Numbered from the stretch's first letter, positions 33,431 through 45,892 are shown. The stretch: 64,000 bases of DNA from Halichondria panicea (GCF_963675165.1 NC_087377.1:7953122-8017121), one strand, 5' to 3'. Notes: a model not told the origin generated them from the letters alone. Program-made: numbers and translations.

Positions 33431-34135
33431 GTGAGTAGCATGAGTATTTTGGCTAGCAATGCTGTTTATGCCATGTTTGAAGCTATAAAACACCAAATTT
33501 ATTACATACATGAATGTCCGTATAATGTATACACACTGTGCGTACTCCCGTTGGCAAATTAGTCAATCTCCATGCATATCTTGTACATGTACATGCAGTA
33601 TGTGTTCTTGTTAGTACCTTGTAGGGAATTCACTCTTTAAAAGCTCCTCAGAGTGCACAATTATGTTGAAAGCCTTCCTTGTTATTCTTAGGATGTTGTG
33701 TATATAAAATGTACTGTATAATCATATTGAGTGCTTTCGTAATTGCAGTGTTACAATAATATGTATTATCCTCCTAGAAATTGAATGTTTATGATGAACT
33801 GTACCATGTTGATAAACAGTCACAAGCAGGCACAATAGTTTCATTTTCCGAGGTACTATATATATAGGTATTACGTCTATAATTATTTTATACACTGTAT
33901 TTTGCAAGTTGGCTTCAGTGCACAGTAAAATGGGCGTTGTCTGTGTACTACTGTAGTTACTATAGACACATGTTTACTGTGCACAATGCCAAGCAGGTTG
34001 CAAGGTACAGTACTGATGACTATACGTGAGTCACTTCCAGTTTCAGTACAAACTATGTTCTCAACGTATCTCTTTATTTGTCATGCCTAGTGCTTATGTA
34101 AACGTGCACTTGAAACTGGTGGCCTTGGCATAGAA
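33431..34135. other. No gene recognised
   Basis: AT-rich spacer; no exon or repeat recognised. Confidence 0.4.
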
Positions 34136-34685
34136 TACAGTGCATCTAGCTTAGAGAGTAGATTACCACAAATTTGTGAATAGCTGTACTTAAATGTAAA
34201 TATCTTTCGATTGGAACATTTCTAAGAAATTGTGCTGATACCAATGTGTAGGTGAATGACCACTTTAACTTACCAGAGAACTTTTAAGGCTAAGCTATAA
34301 AATTTTCAGAAGATATTACTCTAACCAAAAGTGTACCTAAAAGCCAGTAAATCATGAATTATAGACACTGTGAACATATTTAAGACCCATCAAGGGATGG
34401 TCAGGATACCTAAACCATTGAACAATTATGTGATGAAGTCTAGGACCTTAGCTGTACAAGATACTGTTTTATTACTCTAACCGATTAGCCACTATAACAA
34501 TTTGCTGTTGTTCTATTAATCACCACAAACCCACCACCTTATGTTTCCATGGAAACATTTTTGGGTAGTTGTAGCTTGGTCATTCACCTACACATTGGTA
34601 TCAGCACAATTTCTTAGAAATGTTCCAATCGAAAGATATTTACATTTAAGTACAGCTACTCTCTAAGCTGGATGCACTGTATGTA
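34136..34685. mobile_element. Fold-back element with ~110-bp arms
   Basis: The left arm (TACAGTGCATCTAGCTTAGA ... CCAATGTGTAGGTGAATGAC) and right arm (GTCATTCACCTACACATTGG ... GGATGCACTGTA) are near-perfect inverses, with about 310 bp between them. A fragment of an arm recurs at 46985-47065. Confidence 0.7.
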
Positions 34686-35204
34686 CTTGAGATCAACAGT
34701 TCCTCTCTACACAGGCAAGTGTATGGTTTTGTAAATACACTTGGTGTTTGACATGACACAGCTATATACGAGTTCTTTTATGCGATGATATACAGCACTC
34801 TTAACCTTTATTACTCTTTTGGACTCTTAATTGTGGGGCCTATAATAATTATTTATTTACGACACACAGGGTTTCTTTGCACAAAATATTGTCACATTAA
34901 GTGGGTATGTTTATAATAGTCATAATTCAAGGGCGTAGACAACTTCAGACAAGTAGGGGGCCTCTGAGGTTGACAAAGCGGTGACTTGATACATAAACTA
35001 ATGGTAGGATTATTAAAGAAACTGTAGGGGTTTCAGCTACAAAGTCCCCTATAATTATTGCCTACGGCCTTGTATGTAACATGTAGTCATAGCCCATTAT
35101 AGTGTACATAAGCGGCTTAGTAGCATATGGGATACCTAATGGATCTACGGTTTACTGTTAGTTTTTACTCTGTTGCAATCTGTGCATATTAGTTTTGTTA
35201 AGTG
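34686..35204. other. No gene recognised
   Basis: Nothing supportable; one GTAGACAACTTCAGACAAG stretch recalls a degenerate transposon end. Confidence 0.35.
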
Positions 35205-35395
35205 GAGCTTTAAAGCGGGAAATTTCGCGTTTTGAGTTCTAATATTTGCGTTTCAATGCCAGGAAACCACATCCACCAATAGCTTTGCATGTGAAATACC
35301 GGTGCGTGGGAGTTTATCCCAGTTTTTGTGCTCTGCCCTCGAAAAACGGGAAATTTTGGACCTCACAAAAATTTCCCGCTATAGTTTTACGGTAT
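35205..35395. mobile_element. TACCGTATAGCG-family MITE, diverged
   Basis: The left arm AAAGCGGGAAATTTCGCG and the right arm AAATTTCCCGCTATAGT, ending TTACGGTATA, identify a degenerate family member. Confidence 0.55.
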
Positions 35396-35489
35396 ACTAT
35401 TTATCACTAGCCCTATATATCGTTACGCCTTGGGGTGGATTTCGTTAGCATAATTGAATAAGTACATAATTTTATTATACTCTTCAGTG

Positions 35490-35770
35490 ACTAATAATTA
35501 AGCCCATTTTTGGGGTGCATATAATTATATGCTTATTGAACGAGTAAACCATACTATTGATTTCTAATCGTGTATGACGAAGTTCTCTGCAATTTTCGGT
35601 CGCGGCCGTTATTTGAAAACAATACGTTGTCATTGACAGCATGCAATTACTTGACAGGTAATTGCATGCTGTCAATGACAATGTGCAATTACTGGACCGG
35701 ATGTGATATGGGAATAATTGCTGTACACTCTCCTGTCACCTAATAGCAACATCATAATTATGATAAATGA
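35490..35770. repeat. TTGTCATTGACAGC palindrome repeat, second copy
   Basis: Core arms TTGTCATTGACAGCATGCAA and TTGCATGCTGTCAATGACAA lie around 35630-35685, in inverse orientation to 22135-22470. Confidence 0.6.
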
Positions 35771-35905
35771 ATAATTATCTTTATTCGTGAAACAAGCTCA
35801 TCCCCTCAATTCCTATACCATATCTGTACAAATCATGTACACCTGACACATACACGTATACCTACATACACCTACTTACACATGCATACATACATAATTA
35901 TATAG

Positions 35906-36037
35906 AGTAAGCTTGTTGAAGAAGCAACTAAACCAGCTAATACCAGCCAGCTTCCTCAGGAACTTTATTCAGAGGTGTTTAACGCATTGCCAAAAGGGAT
36001 GGCTCCTAAAGTTGTGAGGAATGGAACAAAAAACTAA
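35906..36037 (+). CDS. Alternative terminal receptor-tail exon
   Basis: After the acceptor TATATAG the 43 codons read SKLVEEATKPANTSQLPQEL, YSEVFNALPKGMAPKVV and RNGTKN, then stop. It is a clear paralogue of the receptor-C last exon (QEMYSEVFDALPKG), with the same phase-0 entry. It would complete the tail exon at 33301. Conservation of YSEVF(D/N)ALPKG between copies suggests this tyrosine motif matters. Use of this exon by receptor C through long-range splicing is possible but unproven. Confidence 0.52.
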   Translation, partial: SKLVEEATKPANTSQLPQELYSEVFNALPKGMAPKVVRNGTKN

Positions 36038-38159
36038 CTGATCATTAGTAACACTTATCTTTGCTCATAATAGTGTAGGTTATTAGCTTACACTAAATCA
36101 TTTAATGCAGTTATTCATTGATTTTTTATTAATCCTTGTTTTTTTCGCCAAATAAGTATCATTTGAGGCATTTGCATCAAGCCATGATTTATTTCTCTAG
36201 CGATTGTAATTTACTCTACTGGCCCAGTACTAAAAATTAATTATCACAATATACCATGAATGTTTTCCTACAACGTACAGTTTTCTTTCGGTATAGCCCA
36301 ACAGTTAGTAAACAATCCGTTACTTTCAGTATAAACGAGCCGGCACTGCATGTGCATAAGCATATTCGTGAGCTTATAATTATAGTCTGAGCAGCGTTAT
36401 TGCATAACGGTTGTTTTGACTGTTGATATTATTATGGTTTACTATCTACATGCCATACCTATAATTTTTATAAGCGCTAAATTTAAGATCTTCAGTTCAG
36501 TCCTTCATTGCTGTATAATTATACTATTGAATGCCTATTATAATAATTATATAATTGTACCGTATAGCAGGTATATTTCGAGGGTATATAAACAAAAATA
36601 CCTTTAGAAAAGTTTTTGCTGAATAGCAGCCTTTTTGCAGCATATATGCGATATTAATTAAATGTGTGCGTATAAAATTAATGCTCGCGGTAGAAACATA
36701 TATAATTATACATGAACATTAATTTATAAAATATATATGCTATGCGGTATATACTTTAGCTTTATAGCGCTAGCTTTATAGCCAGAGCAAAGTGATGCAT
36801 AAAGCAAAGTGTCATGTACACAAACACATGTGTGTGTGTACATGTGACACTTAACACTTAGCTTATAATAATGGTATGCATACCAAAAGTACACCAAGGT
36901 TGTAGTGTTTATAATTATTCACCAGAACATTACATAATTATAATTGTCATCATCCTGACCAGAATATCTCACCACCCTTTACCAGGTGTTTTAATACTGT
37001 ATAACGGTTTGTATGGTGGAAATTTTCGTATTTTTCGTATTGAAGAGCATCATACGAAAATTATACAGCAATAGATTTAACATGAATATTTATAATACAA
37101 AATATTTAAATGGGTATACTTCATACGAAAATTACCTGCTATACGGTATACCTTTACGAGGAGGCTGGAACCACTTGACCTTAGATTATTAAAGTCACTA
37201 ACAACACCATGCACTGTATAATTATGCATGGAAGGAAGGTTCAATTTCGGGCAGTCAGTCAATTTATAATAAATCGTGACCAACCTCCTTTGGTTGCGGA
37301 CATATACATAGGTGTATATAATATTGTTGCAGAGCAACTATACAATGCGTAGCATAAGCTAGTTTAAGAACTTTAAGATCACAGCAACAGACAAATGCAC
37401 CAGTGAGACTAAAACATGTTACAGAACTGAACCATTATATTAGAATAAGACACTAAATCTACAGTTATGTCTAGCACTCATAAACAGTACAGGTACAGTT
37501 CTATTATACAGGTACAGATACAGTTCCAAAGCGTAGTATAGTTCCAACAACAACAACAAATAATTATATGTATAGGTGTAACATAATTGTCAGACATTGA
37601 TAGGCTCAATATTAAGACATAATCTTGCATGGGTACAATTAATTAATTATTGCTGTTTATTTAAGGGCACTTACAGTCAGGCTTGAAGTCAATAGGAGTG
37701 TGGACATCGAATATTGTCTTAAGAAACCGTGAATTGAAACCATAACTGATTTTAAACAACATCAATTAAACTATTTGATGTGTTGTATACCCTTTACCTA
37801 TTTGAATCAATATAACGCGTGCCCTGCACTGTGTTCATCAGAAATGTCACGGAGAGTGCACAAACTTGCTAAATCTACCCATGTAGTACGTAAGCATAAT
37901 TTTTATCCCGTGTTTTGGCATGCAAACGTGCATGAGGGGATCTTAAGGGGAGCACAAAGTCTCCCCTTAACCAGGGTTTGGGGCTTTTAAGGTTTCAGCA
38001 TTCCCGAGACGTCATTTGGCGGGTAGCTGAGGATGTGTACATGTACACTAAAGTTTTGTACCAACCTCATCATGTCCTGATATATATAGGTGTCGTCCTG
38101 AAGTTCCACGAGTACTTCGAGGCTGTCGAAAGCCATTAAGGATCCTCAACTGTAATTAT
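36038..38159. repeat. Spacer with MITE 37003-37156 and small palindromes
   Basis: 37003-37156 is a TACCGTATAGCG-like fold-back (TACTGTATAACGG ... CCTGCTATACGGTATA with CATACGAAAATTA arms). About 36800-36851 is a palindrome (AAGTGTCATGTACAC / GTGTACATGTGACACTT). No gene recognised in the remaining AT-rich DNA. Confidence 0.45.
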
Positions 38160-39745
38160 AAGCCTTCCACGTGTAAGCAATAAAGATCACCAACTTCCAT
38201 CAAAGGCAGAGGGTATTTGATGGAAGTTGGTGATCTTTATTGTCATCGATCACTTCGCTATAATTATATAGCTTAATGTTGGCTTATTGCTACTGTGTTG
38301 TGCATATTAGTTTGTTCCTGGCAGTAAAAAGGTTCCTAACCATTGTTTATGTAATCATGCATCATCCATGACTGGGAATGTAAATAGTGCCTATTCTACA
38401 CATGACTTGTACAAATTAAGGTTTCAGGAATCTAGAAACCTTTGAGGAAAGTGACATCTCTAAATTTTAATGTACGCTGATCCAGTTGAACGAGATTATT
38501 TTTCCACGCCGAAATTTCTCCACATAATCTACCGGAATACCGTAAGACTATATAAAATTGAATATAAAATTGAATATAGACATGCAGCTAGCCTATAGTG
38601 AATTAATAAAATTTTTGCACAACACCATGCATTATTATGTATTTTGCAGGGAAAGAACTCAAGCTTTCAGCTGTCAACCTCATACAAACTCCACCAACGG
38701 CCCCCCAAAGAAAGAGAGCATGTGAACGTTCATTGTTCAAAACACAAGTCTGCTAATGTAGTGAGTGTGTAAGGGTGTAGCATAACTTGCTAATCTCATG
38801 TAAACAAACAAATCTCTACTGGCATAAACTTCCTTACAGAGTATTTGGGGTATGTGCAGTTATGGGGTTGGTGTCCTGTTAACATGTACATGTGTATATG
38901 TACTGGAATAGCTGATATACCAGGAGTTCTCCTCCTTACAACAGCTTGCAACAGCTTGCAACACTGTATTATGTTAATTACATTTGAGTGTATTTAGCAG
39001 GGAAATATGAGCTATGTACTTGAAAAGTTCACATGCATACACAATGGTACCAGTAGAAATGTTTCGACTGTATAGTATAGGTACTATAGATTGCTCTAGG
39101 GCTACAAACTACAACCTTATTATATCACATGTAGTGTCATTAATTAACTTACATGAAGATTACACATAATTATTGTCTAGATGTTTTGTCCATAAGGTAT
39201 TATTTGATCATCCCAGTGATATTGTCGTAGTAGCCAATAGCTATTACAAATAGAGTGCAGACTAATAATGACTCTTCTTTCTTATACACTCTTGCTTATA
39301 CAGAATTATGGCTATAGAAGTGCATGTATATAATTTATAGTCTCTAATTAGTTAGGCATCACAATTGTTAGCCGTTCTTTAAAGGGGGTTAAAAGGAATT
39401 TCACTGATTTGACAACACCTGCCGTAATCTCTCGATTGTATCCTCCTACTGGGAATTCTGCCATGCATGGGACATCACAGCCTGATCTGCTGTGGCCCAG
39501 CTAGGTGTTGTATTGTAGTATATGCATGGTTGTATAGTATGGTTTGGGACTATGTTTACCACAATAGTAGAAGCAAAATGTTTCACGCTGATTATCCCAG
39601 GTACACATGACTGTAGTGAAAATTGGTATAGGGACTGTGTCCAACTCTTTTTACCTCACTTGAAATAAAGCTAAAAGAGCAGCTAATCATGATTGTGTGT
39701 TGAGCTACTGTATAGTGCATGGTTGACTATAGTGGTTATGCCTCA
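38160..39745 (+). repeat. Tail-exon unit, copy 3, with upstream flank
   Basis: 38160-38560 matches 29939-30330 and contains its own palindrome (AAAGATCACCAACTTCCATC at 38174-38241). 38641-39745 matches 30581-31430 and 12603-13340. The exon-like start (GGGAAAGAACTCAAGC) is frameshifted relative to 33301. It is followed directly by a CCTCGGTG element and then a CARD-Death pseudogene, as at 12603-15055. Confidence 0.6.
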
Positions 39746-40130
39746 GTGTGCATGCGCAAGCGAGGTACTACAGCTGCTCAAGGATCAATCAAGTGAAAGT
39801 CTATATAGGCTTCTAGTCATGTTAAGTTCGTGGATTTGCAAAATAATGCTTCGTTCTCGAGTTATGCCTATAGTTTTGCTTACTTGGAATTACTAAGTAG
39901 TTATAGCTCTGCACTATAGAACACTAGCTATTGGTAGCGCTGCAAGCGTGAGAAGAGAGCTGCAAGTTAAGGCTCTGCTGATGCAGCCATTAATTTTAGA
40001 CTTGAACTTTTGGCATCGATCGTGCAGCAAAATTAATTAATGTTCATCATGATAATTATAATGTGTGTGTATAAAAGCTATTAGTAGCTTAATGTTTGGC
40101 ACCTCCACCGAGGCGTCAGCACCGGTGGTG
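39735..40130 (+). mobile_element. CCTCGGTG-family element, most complete copy
   Basis: It begins TGCCTCAGTGTGCATGCGCA, continues AGCGAGG, and ends CCACCGAGGCGTCAGCACC then GGTGGTG. About 396 bp, no coding frame. The inverted character of the ends suggests a DNA transposon derivative. Confidence 0.65.
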
Positions 40131-40299
40131 ATTTCATGCATGGGTTCTCTATAACAAGGTTGCATTCAAGTGAGGTGAAAAGGGTTGTACATAGAGTCTT
40201 TGTTCTTTGTAGTACTCTACTGTGCAAACCTATAATTGATGTGCTTCTGACCAAAAGCTGTTATGCACACTAAACCCCTCTCCCCTAAACAACAGACCA

Positions 40300-40555
40300 T
40301 TCACTGTTGTAAATACTGTGCTTTATTCACTAGAAGAATTCACTACCCTTTACCAGTTGTAAATACTGCGCTTTATTTCACTAGAACAATTCACTACCCT
40401 TTACCAGTTGTAAGTACTGTTTTATACTAGAACAATTCACTCCCCTTTACCAGTTGTAAATACTGCGCTTTATACTAGAACAATAATTTTATTCGCTACC
40501 TTTTACCAGTTGTAAGTACGTACTAAGTACTGTGCTTTATTCATTACACCTTTAC
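40300..40555. repeat. ~50-bp tandem repeat, about five units
   Basis: The units share CCTTTACCAGTTGTAAATAC, then TGCGCTTTAT and ACTAGAACAATTCAC, with small length changes. Confidence 0.7.
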
Positions 40556-40604
40556 CAAATGCATGATATAGCATTAGCTGGGCGTGGCCCGGCTGACGGG
40601 TTAC

Positions 40605-41185
40605 TATAGTGTCCAGTCCCAGTTGGTCGACATAGGATTAAATTTTGCAAAACAACGTCACTATTGACTAGCTCCTTGTCTATAGCTGATCATCTATAAC
40701 TCCAGTTTCGGGCTTTTTAGATTACAAACATGCTTGTGATATTGTTCCCTGTGGCTTTGCCGTGTTCTGTGTTTGGGAGAGGGTGTGTCTGAGTAAAGGG
40801 GCTCAGGCTGTTCTGTACTGTTGCTGCTATTTCTGTTTGGGGGAAATCGATCATTAGCTGGGAGTTTTGTCCGGAAATCCGGTCCATTCAAGGATTGCTG
40901 CATATCACTTATGTCTGGAGATTATAATTATGTTATAACAAGCTCATCTACTGTGCCATTCGTGAAACCATTGAAAGCTCCAATACCTGAAGCGGAAAAG
41001 TATGGAATTAATTTCGCATTCGGATCTATCAGAACTTGATTACAATCAGATCCACAATTCTCCTTCTGATGTGGTACTATAGCAGACCATTTATGGTTTT
41101 ATGATTGTTGAATACATGTCACTATAAATTAATAATAGTGTTGGGTACATTTTGTCAAGCTTGAGACACTCTCACCGAAAGACTG
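40605..41185 (-). pseudogene. Broken CARD-Death adaptor copy
   Basis: It follows the intact gene at 58298-59116 closely: shared CCAGTCCCAGTTGGTCGACA, TTGACTAGCTCCTTGTCTA, GGGAGAGGGTGTGTCTGAGT and TATCAGAACTTGATTACAA. It lacks most of the Death-domain 3' end and has several indels and stops. The linker (NSSNSTEQPEPLYSDTPSPK) is the best-preserved part. Confidence 0.75.
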
Positions 41186-42788
41186 TTTCAATAGTGGGCA
41201 CATGTAAAGTGTATCTAGAAAGTGAAAGTACGAAGAGAATGAAGTGATGTCATTGTAATGATGTATGGGAGTAATCACTGTAGTTTGTGTAATCACCGTA
41301 ATTCCGTAATTTTTTCTTCAATAAAGCATGTGTACGTGCATGTATAAGTATGTAGTTGGGAGGCCCTCTTTCGTTGAAAGTACATGTAATATCAGCGTCA
41401 TGTAGGGGTCGATGATTTGATAATCTTGTCCCACGGATGCACATAATTGATGATTGAACAGCAGCGAAGGATAGCTTGCACCTTAACTAGCAGCTGATCA
41501 CTACTGAGTAGTTTTTCCCTTCTTCAGGCAAGCATGTCTGCTAATCTTTTGGTGGCCTCTTGCCCAAGTCCACCTGTGGTTGAGAAGACGAGGGGGGTGA
41601 AAACTCCTTGTGATACAGGATTAATTGCTGTACAAACTTCAGTCTAATAGCACGTCATACGATTAGCACTGTACTGTTGAGTTGGTAGATTATGCTGGCA
41701 TAATTTTGAGCATAATAGGCAAATTTTTTTGGTGAGAATTATGTTGGCATAATAGACACCTTTACGAGAATAATAATTTTATAGACATGCAGGTTTTGAA
41801 AACTTCGAAAAAATTAGACCCTCGAACAATTACAGCATCTAGGATAAAACGTTTGATGGGGAAGATTTGGGCGTGTCACAAAATGGCTGGCTACACCCAC
41901 TTTTATTGACCACACACCCTATTGCATCACAGTAGATCTAGTTATAATAATTATTATTGCACAAGTAGGCTTGTAATCCCAATTTGCCTTTTGACATCCG
42001 AGATCAAAGAGTCTATTGATTTTTAATCGTTTATGATGAAGTAGAAATACTACACATCCTCTAACTAGAAGTTCTCTGCAGTTTTATTAACATTTCCGCC
42101 GCGGCCGTTATTCGCGAAAACAATACGATGTGCAAGTGCAATTACTGGACCAGATGTGATATGCTGTACAAACTCCCATCACTAATAGCACATCATACGA
42201 TTACTGGTTACATATAATTTATATAGTGTGATATTGTAGTGTCAGATGACTGCAACAATTCAATGTTCGAAAATCTTATAAGGGTATACTTTCTGCCAGT
42301 GAGTGATCGAGCTAGTTAGGGTACATTGCTGATTATAATGAGGTGCTTGCAATAATCATACAGCGGATATGCTCTTATCATTATCATAATTATAGCAAGC
42401 ATGTACCTCAATAGATCTATGAAGAAACACCTTTATAAGATCAGCTATATATGATCACCCTACAGAAAGTAGGCATCTATATTGACTATAATTATTGACT
42501 TTTTGTTGTATTATAGTGGCTCAAAGAAGTTTTCCTGAATGTATACCTTCGTAAGATTAGCAAGCATCCTCACTGGCAGAGAGCACACCCTAAAACATAA
42601 TAATCAGTATTATAACCTCATTGACAGTCACCCTAGACACTAATATCACACCATGGGTTTGTTTTGTTTACTGTTATCACTAGTAGTGGTATGTGTTGTG
42701 ACATTAAGTTAATGATTGTTGTGAAATTCACAGTTTAGATTTTGGCTTCAGAGAATTTATGTCTGAATTTGAAAACAAGCCTGTCTAT
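41186..42788. repeat. Spacer with degenerate palindrome repeat 41640-42215
   Basis: 41640-42215 holds pieces of the repeat seen at 22135 and 35490 (TTGGTAGATTATGCTGGCAT, AGTTCTCTGCAGTTTT, GTGCAATTACTGGACC). No gene recognised in the rest. Confidence 0.4.
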
Positions 42789-43253
42789 TATGGGGTACCG
42801 TTTGTGTCAAACACCATTTGTAAAAACTGAATGTTGAAAAAATCACTGTATGGGTCTCCCAATTTACTAAATCAGTTAGTAAACGTGCGTTGTCTGTGAC
42901 GTTTATGTTATGGTGGCCAAGCGGATATCAGCGTATAAAAACTGGCCGACACCTGTACAGCACCAGCAATTTCTCAAAGGGAAAAAAGCACAGTGATTCG
43001 ATCGTATTGTTTGAGCATTGTCGAAAGTTGTATTACGGAGAGATAAAGTGCCTCATGTGTGCAGGGCCGCTGTTTGTGACGTTTTAAAGCGTAAACAGCA
43101 GATAAATGGTTAAGGCTGCAGATGGTAAAGCTAAGTAATTAACACACAGCATGAGGACATTAATCTGGACTACGATTTAGTAAATAGGGGACTGATACAG
43201 TGAAGAGCATTTTAAAGTTTTACATGGTGTTTTGACACAAACAGCACCCCATA
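42789..43253. mobile_element. Fold-back element with TATGGGGT ends
   Basis: The left end TATGGGGTACCGTTTGTGTC and right end GACACAAACAGCACCCCATA match the ends of the element in the receptor-A intron. The enclosed 65-codon frame at 42890 has no recognisable domain. Confidence 0.65.
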
Positions 43254-43344
43254 GTCTATATAGCGCTAGCTATAATTATACTCTGCATGTATGATGTTAA
43301 AGTGAGTTACTGCACGTTTACTCTCTTTATGGTGATTACGGTAC

Positions 43345-43670
43345 ACTCTCGTTAATCCGGCCACCCTTGGGACAGTGAAGCTTGGCCGGAATAGCAAAGT
43401 TGCTGCATTTCAGAAAATAGCCTCGGCTAAAAAAACGACCTTACATCGATCAAAATTTTTGTGGTTCTGTCTCGAGGATAATGAAGGATAGTGAATCAAT
43501 CTGCTCTCTATTTAAGTGTATCTGCCAAACCACACCCAAAACATCCAGCCGTAATAAGAAAACCCAGTATACGGAATAGCGAGTGGCCGCATTTTAGGGC
43601 GAGCTTTGTGCAGTAAACATCTAGCTAGCAATCCGTGCCGAACCAAAATAATGGCCGGTATATCGAGGTG
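43345..43670. mobile_element. CTCTCGTTAATCCGG transposon fragment
   Basis: It starts ACTCTCGTTAATCCGGCCAC and shares, in inverse order, internal words with 59395-59722 (GGAATAGCGAGTGGCCGCAT, CCAAACCACACCCAAAAC). The second end is not recognised, so the copy is incomplete. Confidence 0.5.
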
Positions 43671-44090
43671 GTAACAAAACACCTTATCGCCTTGCATGGG
43701 CTTTGCTGGTTACCACTCAACGGTGTAAAAGTCCCTGGCATACTTGTCAACCAATCACATAAAGCATCATAATTGACCACATAACTTAATTCCACTCAAC
43801 ACAACTTCCACTCAACGCAAATATAAACTTTAGTTAACATAACAGCTCTAGCTCAGCTTTGCAAGGTTCCCTGATCTAGAAATTGCTCCACCCTGTATAA
43901 TTATAGCTACTGCACTACTGCACTCTATATACTTGTCAGTGTTTAATAGCTCTATAAATTACAGCTGTGTAGATCTAGTTTGGCAACAACAGGAAGTTTC
44001 AACTAGACTAACTCTAGATCTATGAGTAATCACTGTTCGGACTGGTCAAAGTTTTGCTGTTAGTGTTGTGTGCAACCAACTGTCTTCCAC
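43671..44090. other. Possible upstream region of the Roco gene
   Basis: No exon recognised. If the exon at 44091 is real, the promoter and 5' UTR of the ANK-Roco-Death gene lie here. Confidence 0.3.
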
Positions 44091-44116
44091 ATGGACACAA
44101 GTCACACGACACAAGA
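44091..44116 (+). CDS. Candidate first exon of the ANK-Roco-Death gene
   Basis: ATG at 44091 opens nine codons (MDTSHTTQ plus a split codon) and ends in a donor (GA|GTAAGG). The leftover phase fits the acceptor at 46423 exactly. With it the whole coding sequence totals 4,098 bases, a multiple of three. It is short, so it could be coincidence. Confidence 0.35.
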
Positions 44117-44422
44117 GTAAGGAAACTTTTAGCTTAATATCATACAAATTATGTTGATTCAGATTGTATAATAATTAATATCTCAAGAGATAAGAGTGTT
44201 GAACTGCTATTAATTAATAACATTTGCCCGTGCAACGCTGCGTCATTGTATGCATGAATACTAGCAAGAGCCCATACGACAGTTAGATCGCAAAGGGTCA
44301 AATTTTTCTGCTGATATGCAAAGGTTTTCACCTGCAAAATATTCTAGTGGACATGTAATATATACGGTAGAAGCTTCTGTAAGGCCACTCTAAGTAACTT
44401 TCTTGTCCTGCAGGACAATAAC

Positions 44423-44897
44423 TACCGTATAGCGGGTAATTAAATTTTGGGTAATTTTCGGGGGGAAAATATCCGTGGTTCAGCAATATTGAGACATTTC
44501 GTGGGTAATATTTTCGTGGTTGGAGCTTGCACTGCAGGTAAGCTAGGTAAGCAAGGTCGCTTCATTCGTGGGTAAAATATTCGTGATCAGACCTTCCAAC
44601 CACGATAACCACGAATATGTTGCCCCACGAAATTACCCTCTATAGTATGAGGTGCCGGTTTGTCTCATTATGTCCATGGGTATTTATTTAGTGTAGCTTT
44701 TCTCATCATGGATTGATTTATGACAGTATGACATACATATAGTAGTACAAGATCATCACCTTCTGATAAATACCCTCACTTTGATAAATACCCATGGACA
44801 TTTATAAGTACCCATGGACATTTATAAATACCCATGGACATATATATCTTACACAGTTTTTAGACAAACGGCACCTCATACTACAGTGTATACGGTA
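44423..44897. mobile_element. MITE with a fold-back element inserted near its end
   Basis: 44423-44645 is a TACCGTATAGCGGG-family copy. At its right end the sequence switches at 44646 to TATGAGGTGCCGGTTTGTCT, which closes as GACAAACGGCACCTCATA at 44883. The expected MITE terminus (TATACGGTA) then appears near 44889. So one element sits inside the other. The inner element has short TACCCATGGACATTTATAA repeats. Confidence 0.55.
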
Positions 44898-45362
44898 TTA
44901 TAGTCAGTCAAGTTGAAGTAGCATTATAGTAAAAAATTTAGACTAATTAAGGCCAGACAGTTCTCGTCAGCCTCCCTCTTACAGCTCTTTTATCACTTTT
45001 GCAGCTACCAATAGCTATAGCGTTCTAGTGCAGATAACTACTAAAGTAGAGCAGCAACACTCCATGATGGACAAGATTTGCTACATATTCTTCTAAAAAG
45101 GACAATAACATTCCAAGTACTGGGTACAGTGGCGTATCCAGCTAGGGGCTCAGGGTGCTCAAGCACCCCCCTAAGTTCAACATTATAATTACTGGATAGC
45201 TGGGAGCTGCATGAGCCTGAGCCTGCATCTATAGCTAGCAAGAGCTTTTATACTGCGGATTGCATGGAGACCACACCTTCATGCAGATATCCAAGTTTCT
45301 TGGGCATGCGTACTGTGTACTGTGACAGCATGCTAGTTAGTGACTCAGGTTACAACCATCAC

Positions 45363-45892
45363 CAGCAGAGGAGAGGACCTGATCACACTCTACCTGAATA
45401 ATTATACAATGGGTTTTGATGCAGATGTTCTGGTGATAGTATATTATCATTGTGCTCTCTCGGCACTATAGCCTATAGTGAGAGCACAATGATACTATCA
45501 CCAGCTAGTCTGAACATCTGCATCAAAACCATTGTATAATTATTCAGCAAATGTTCTGGTGATAGTATATCATTGTGCTCTCACTATAGGCTATATAGTG
45601 AGAGCACAATGATGTACTACCGTATAGCGGGTAATTTTCGGGGGACAAAATATTCGTGGTTCAGCAATATTGAGACATTTCGTGGGTACTATTTTCGTGG
45701 TTGGAGCTTGCACTGCAGGTAAAGGTAGGCAAGGTCGCTTCATTCGTGGGTAAAATATTCATGGTCAGACCTCCAACCACGTAAACCACGAATATTTTGC
45801 CCCACGAAAATTACACGCTATACGGTATCACCAGAATATCTACATCAATATAATTATTCAGGTAGAGTGTGATCAAATCCTCTGCTCTTTTC
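45363..45892. repeat. Large palindrome split by a MITE
   Basis: The outer arms contain GATCACACTCTACCTGAATAA and its inverse; the inner arms contain TCTGGTGATAGTATA and ATTGTGCTCTC with their inverses. The right half is interrupted by the MITE at 45618-45827. Confidence 0.65.
45618..45827. mobile_element. TACCGTATAGCGGG-family MITE
   Basis: It begins TACCGTATAGCGGGTAATTT and ends AAATTACACGCTATACGGTA-like, 210 bp, with the internal landmarks GGTTCAGCAATATTGAGACA and TGGAGCTTGCACTGCAGGTA shared with 44423 and 57860. Confidence 0.75.

Noticed and set aside
42890-43087. 65-codon frame inside a fold-back element
   Set aside because: There is no transposase-like motif and it is enclosed by inverted ends of a non-autonomous element.
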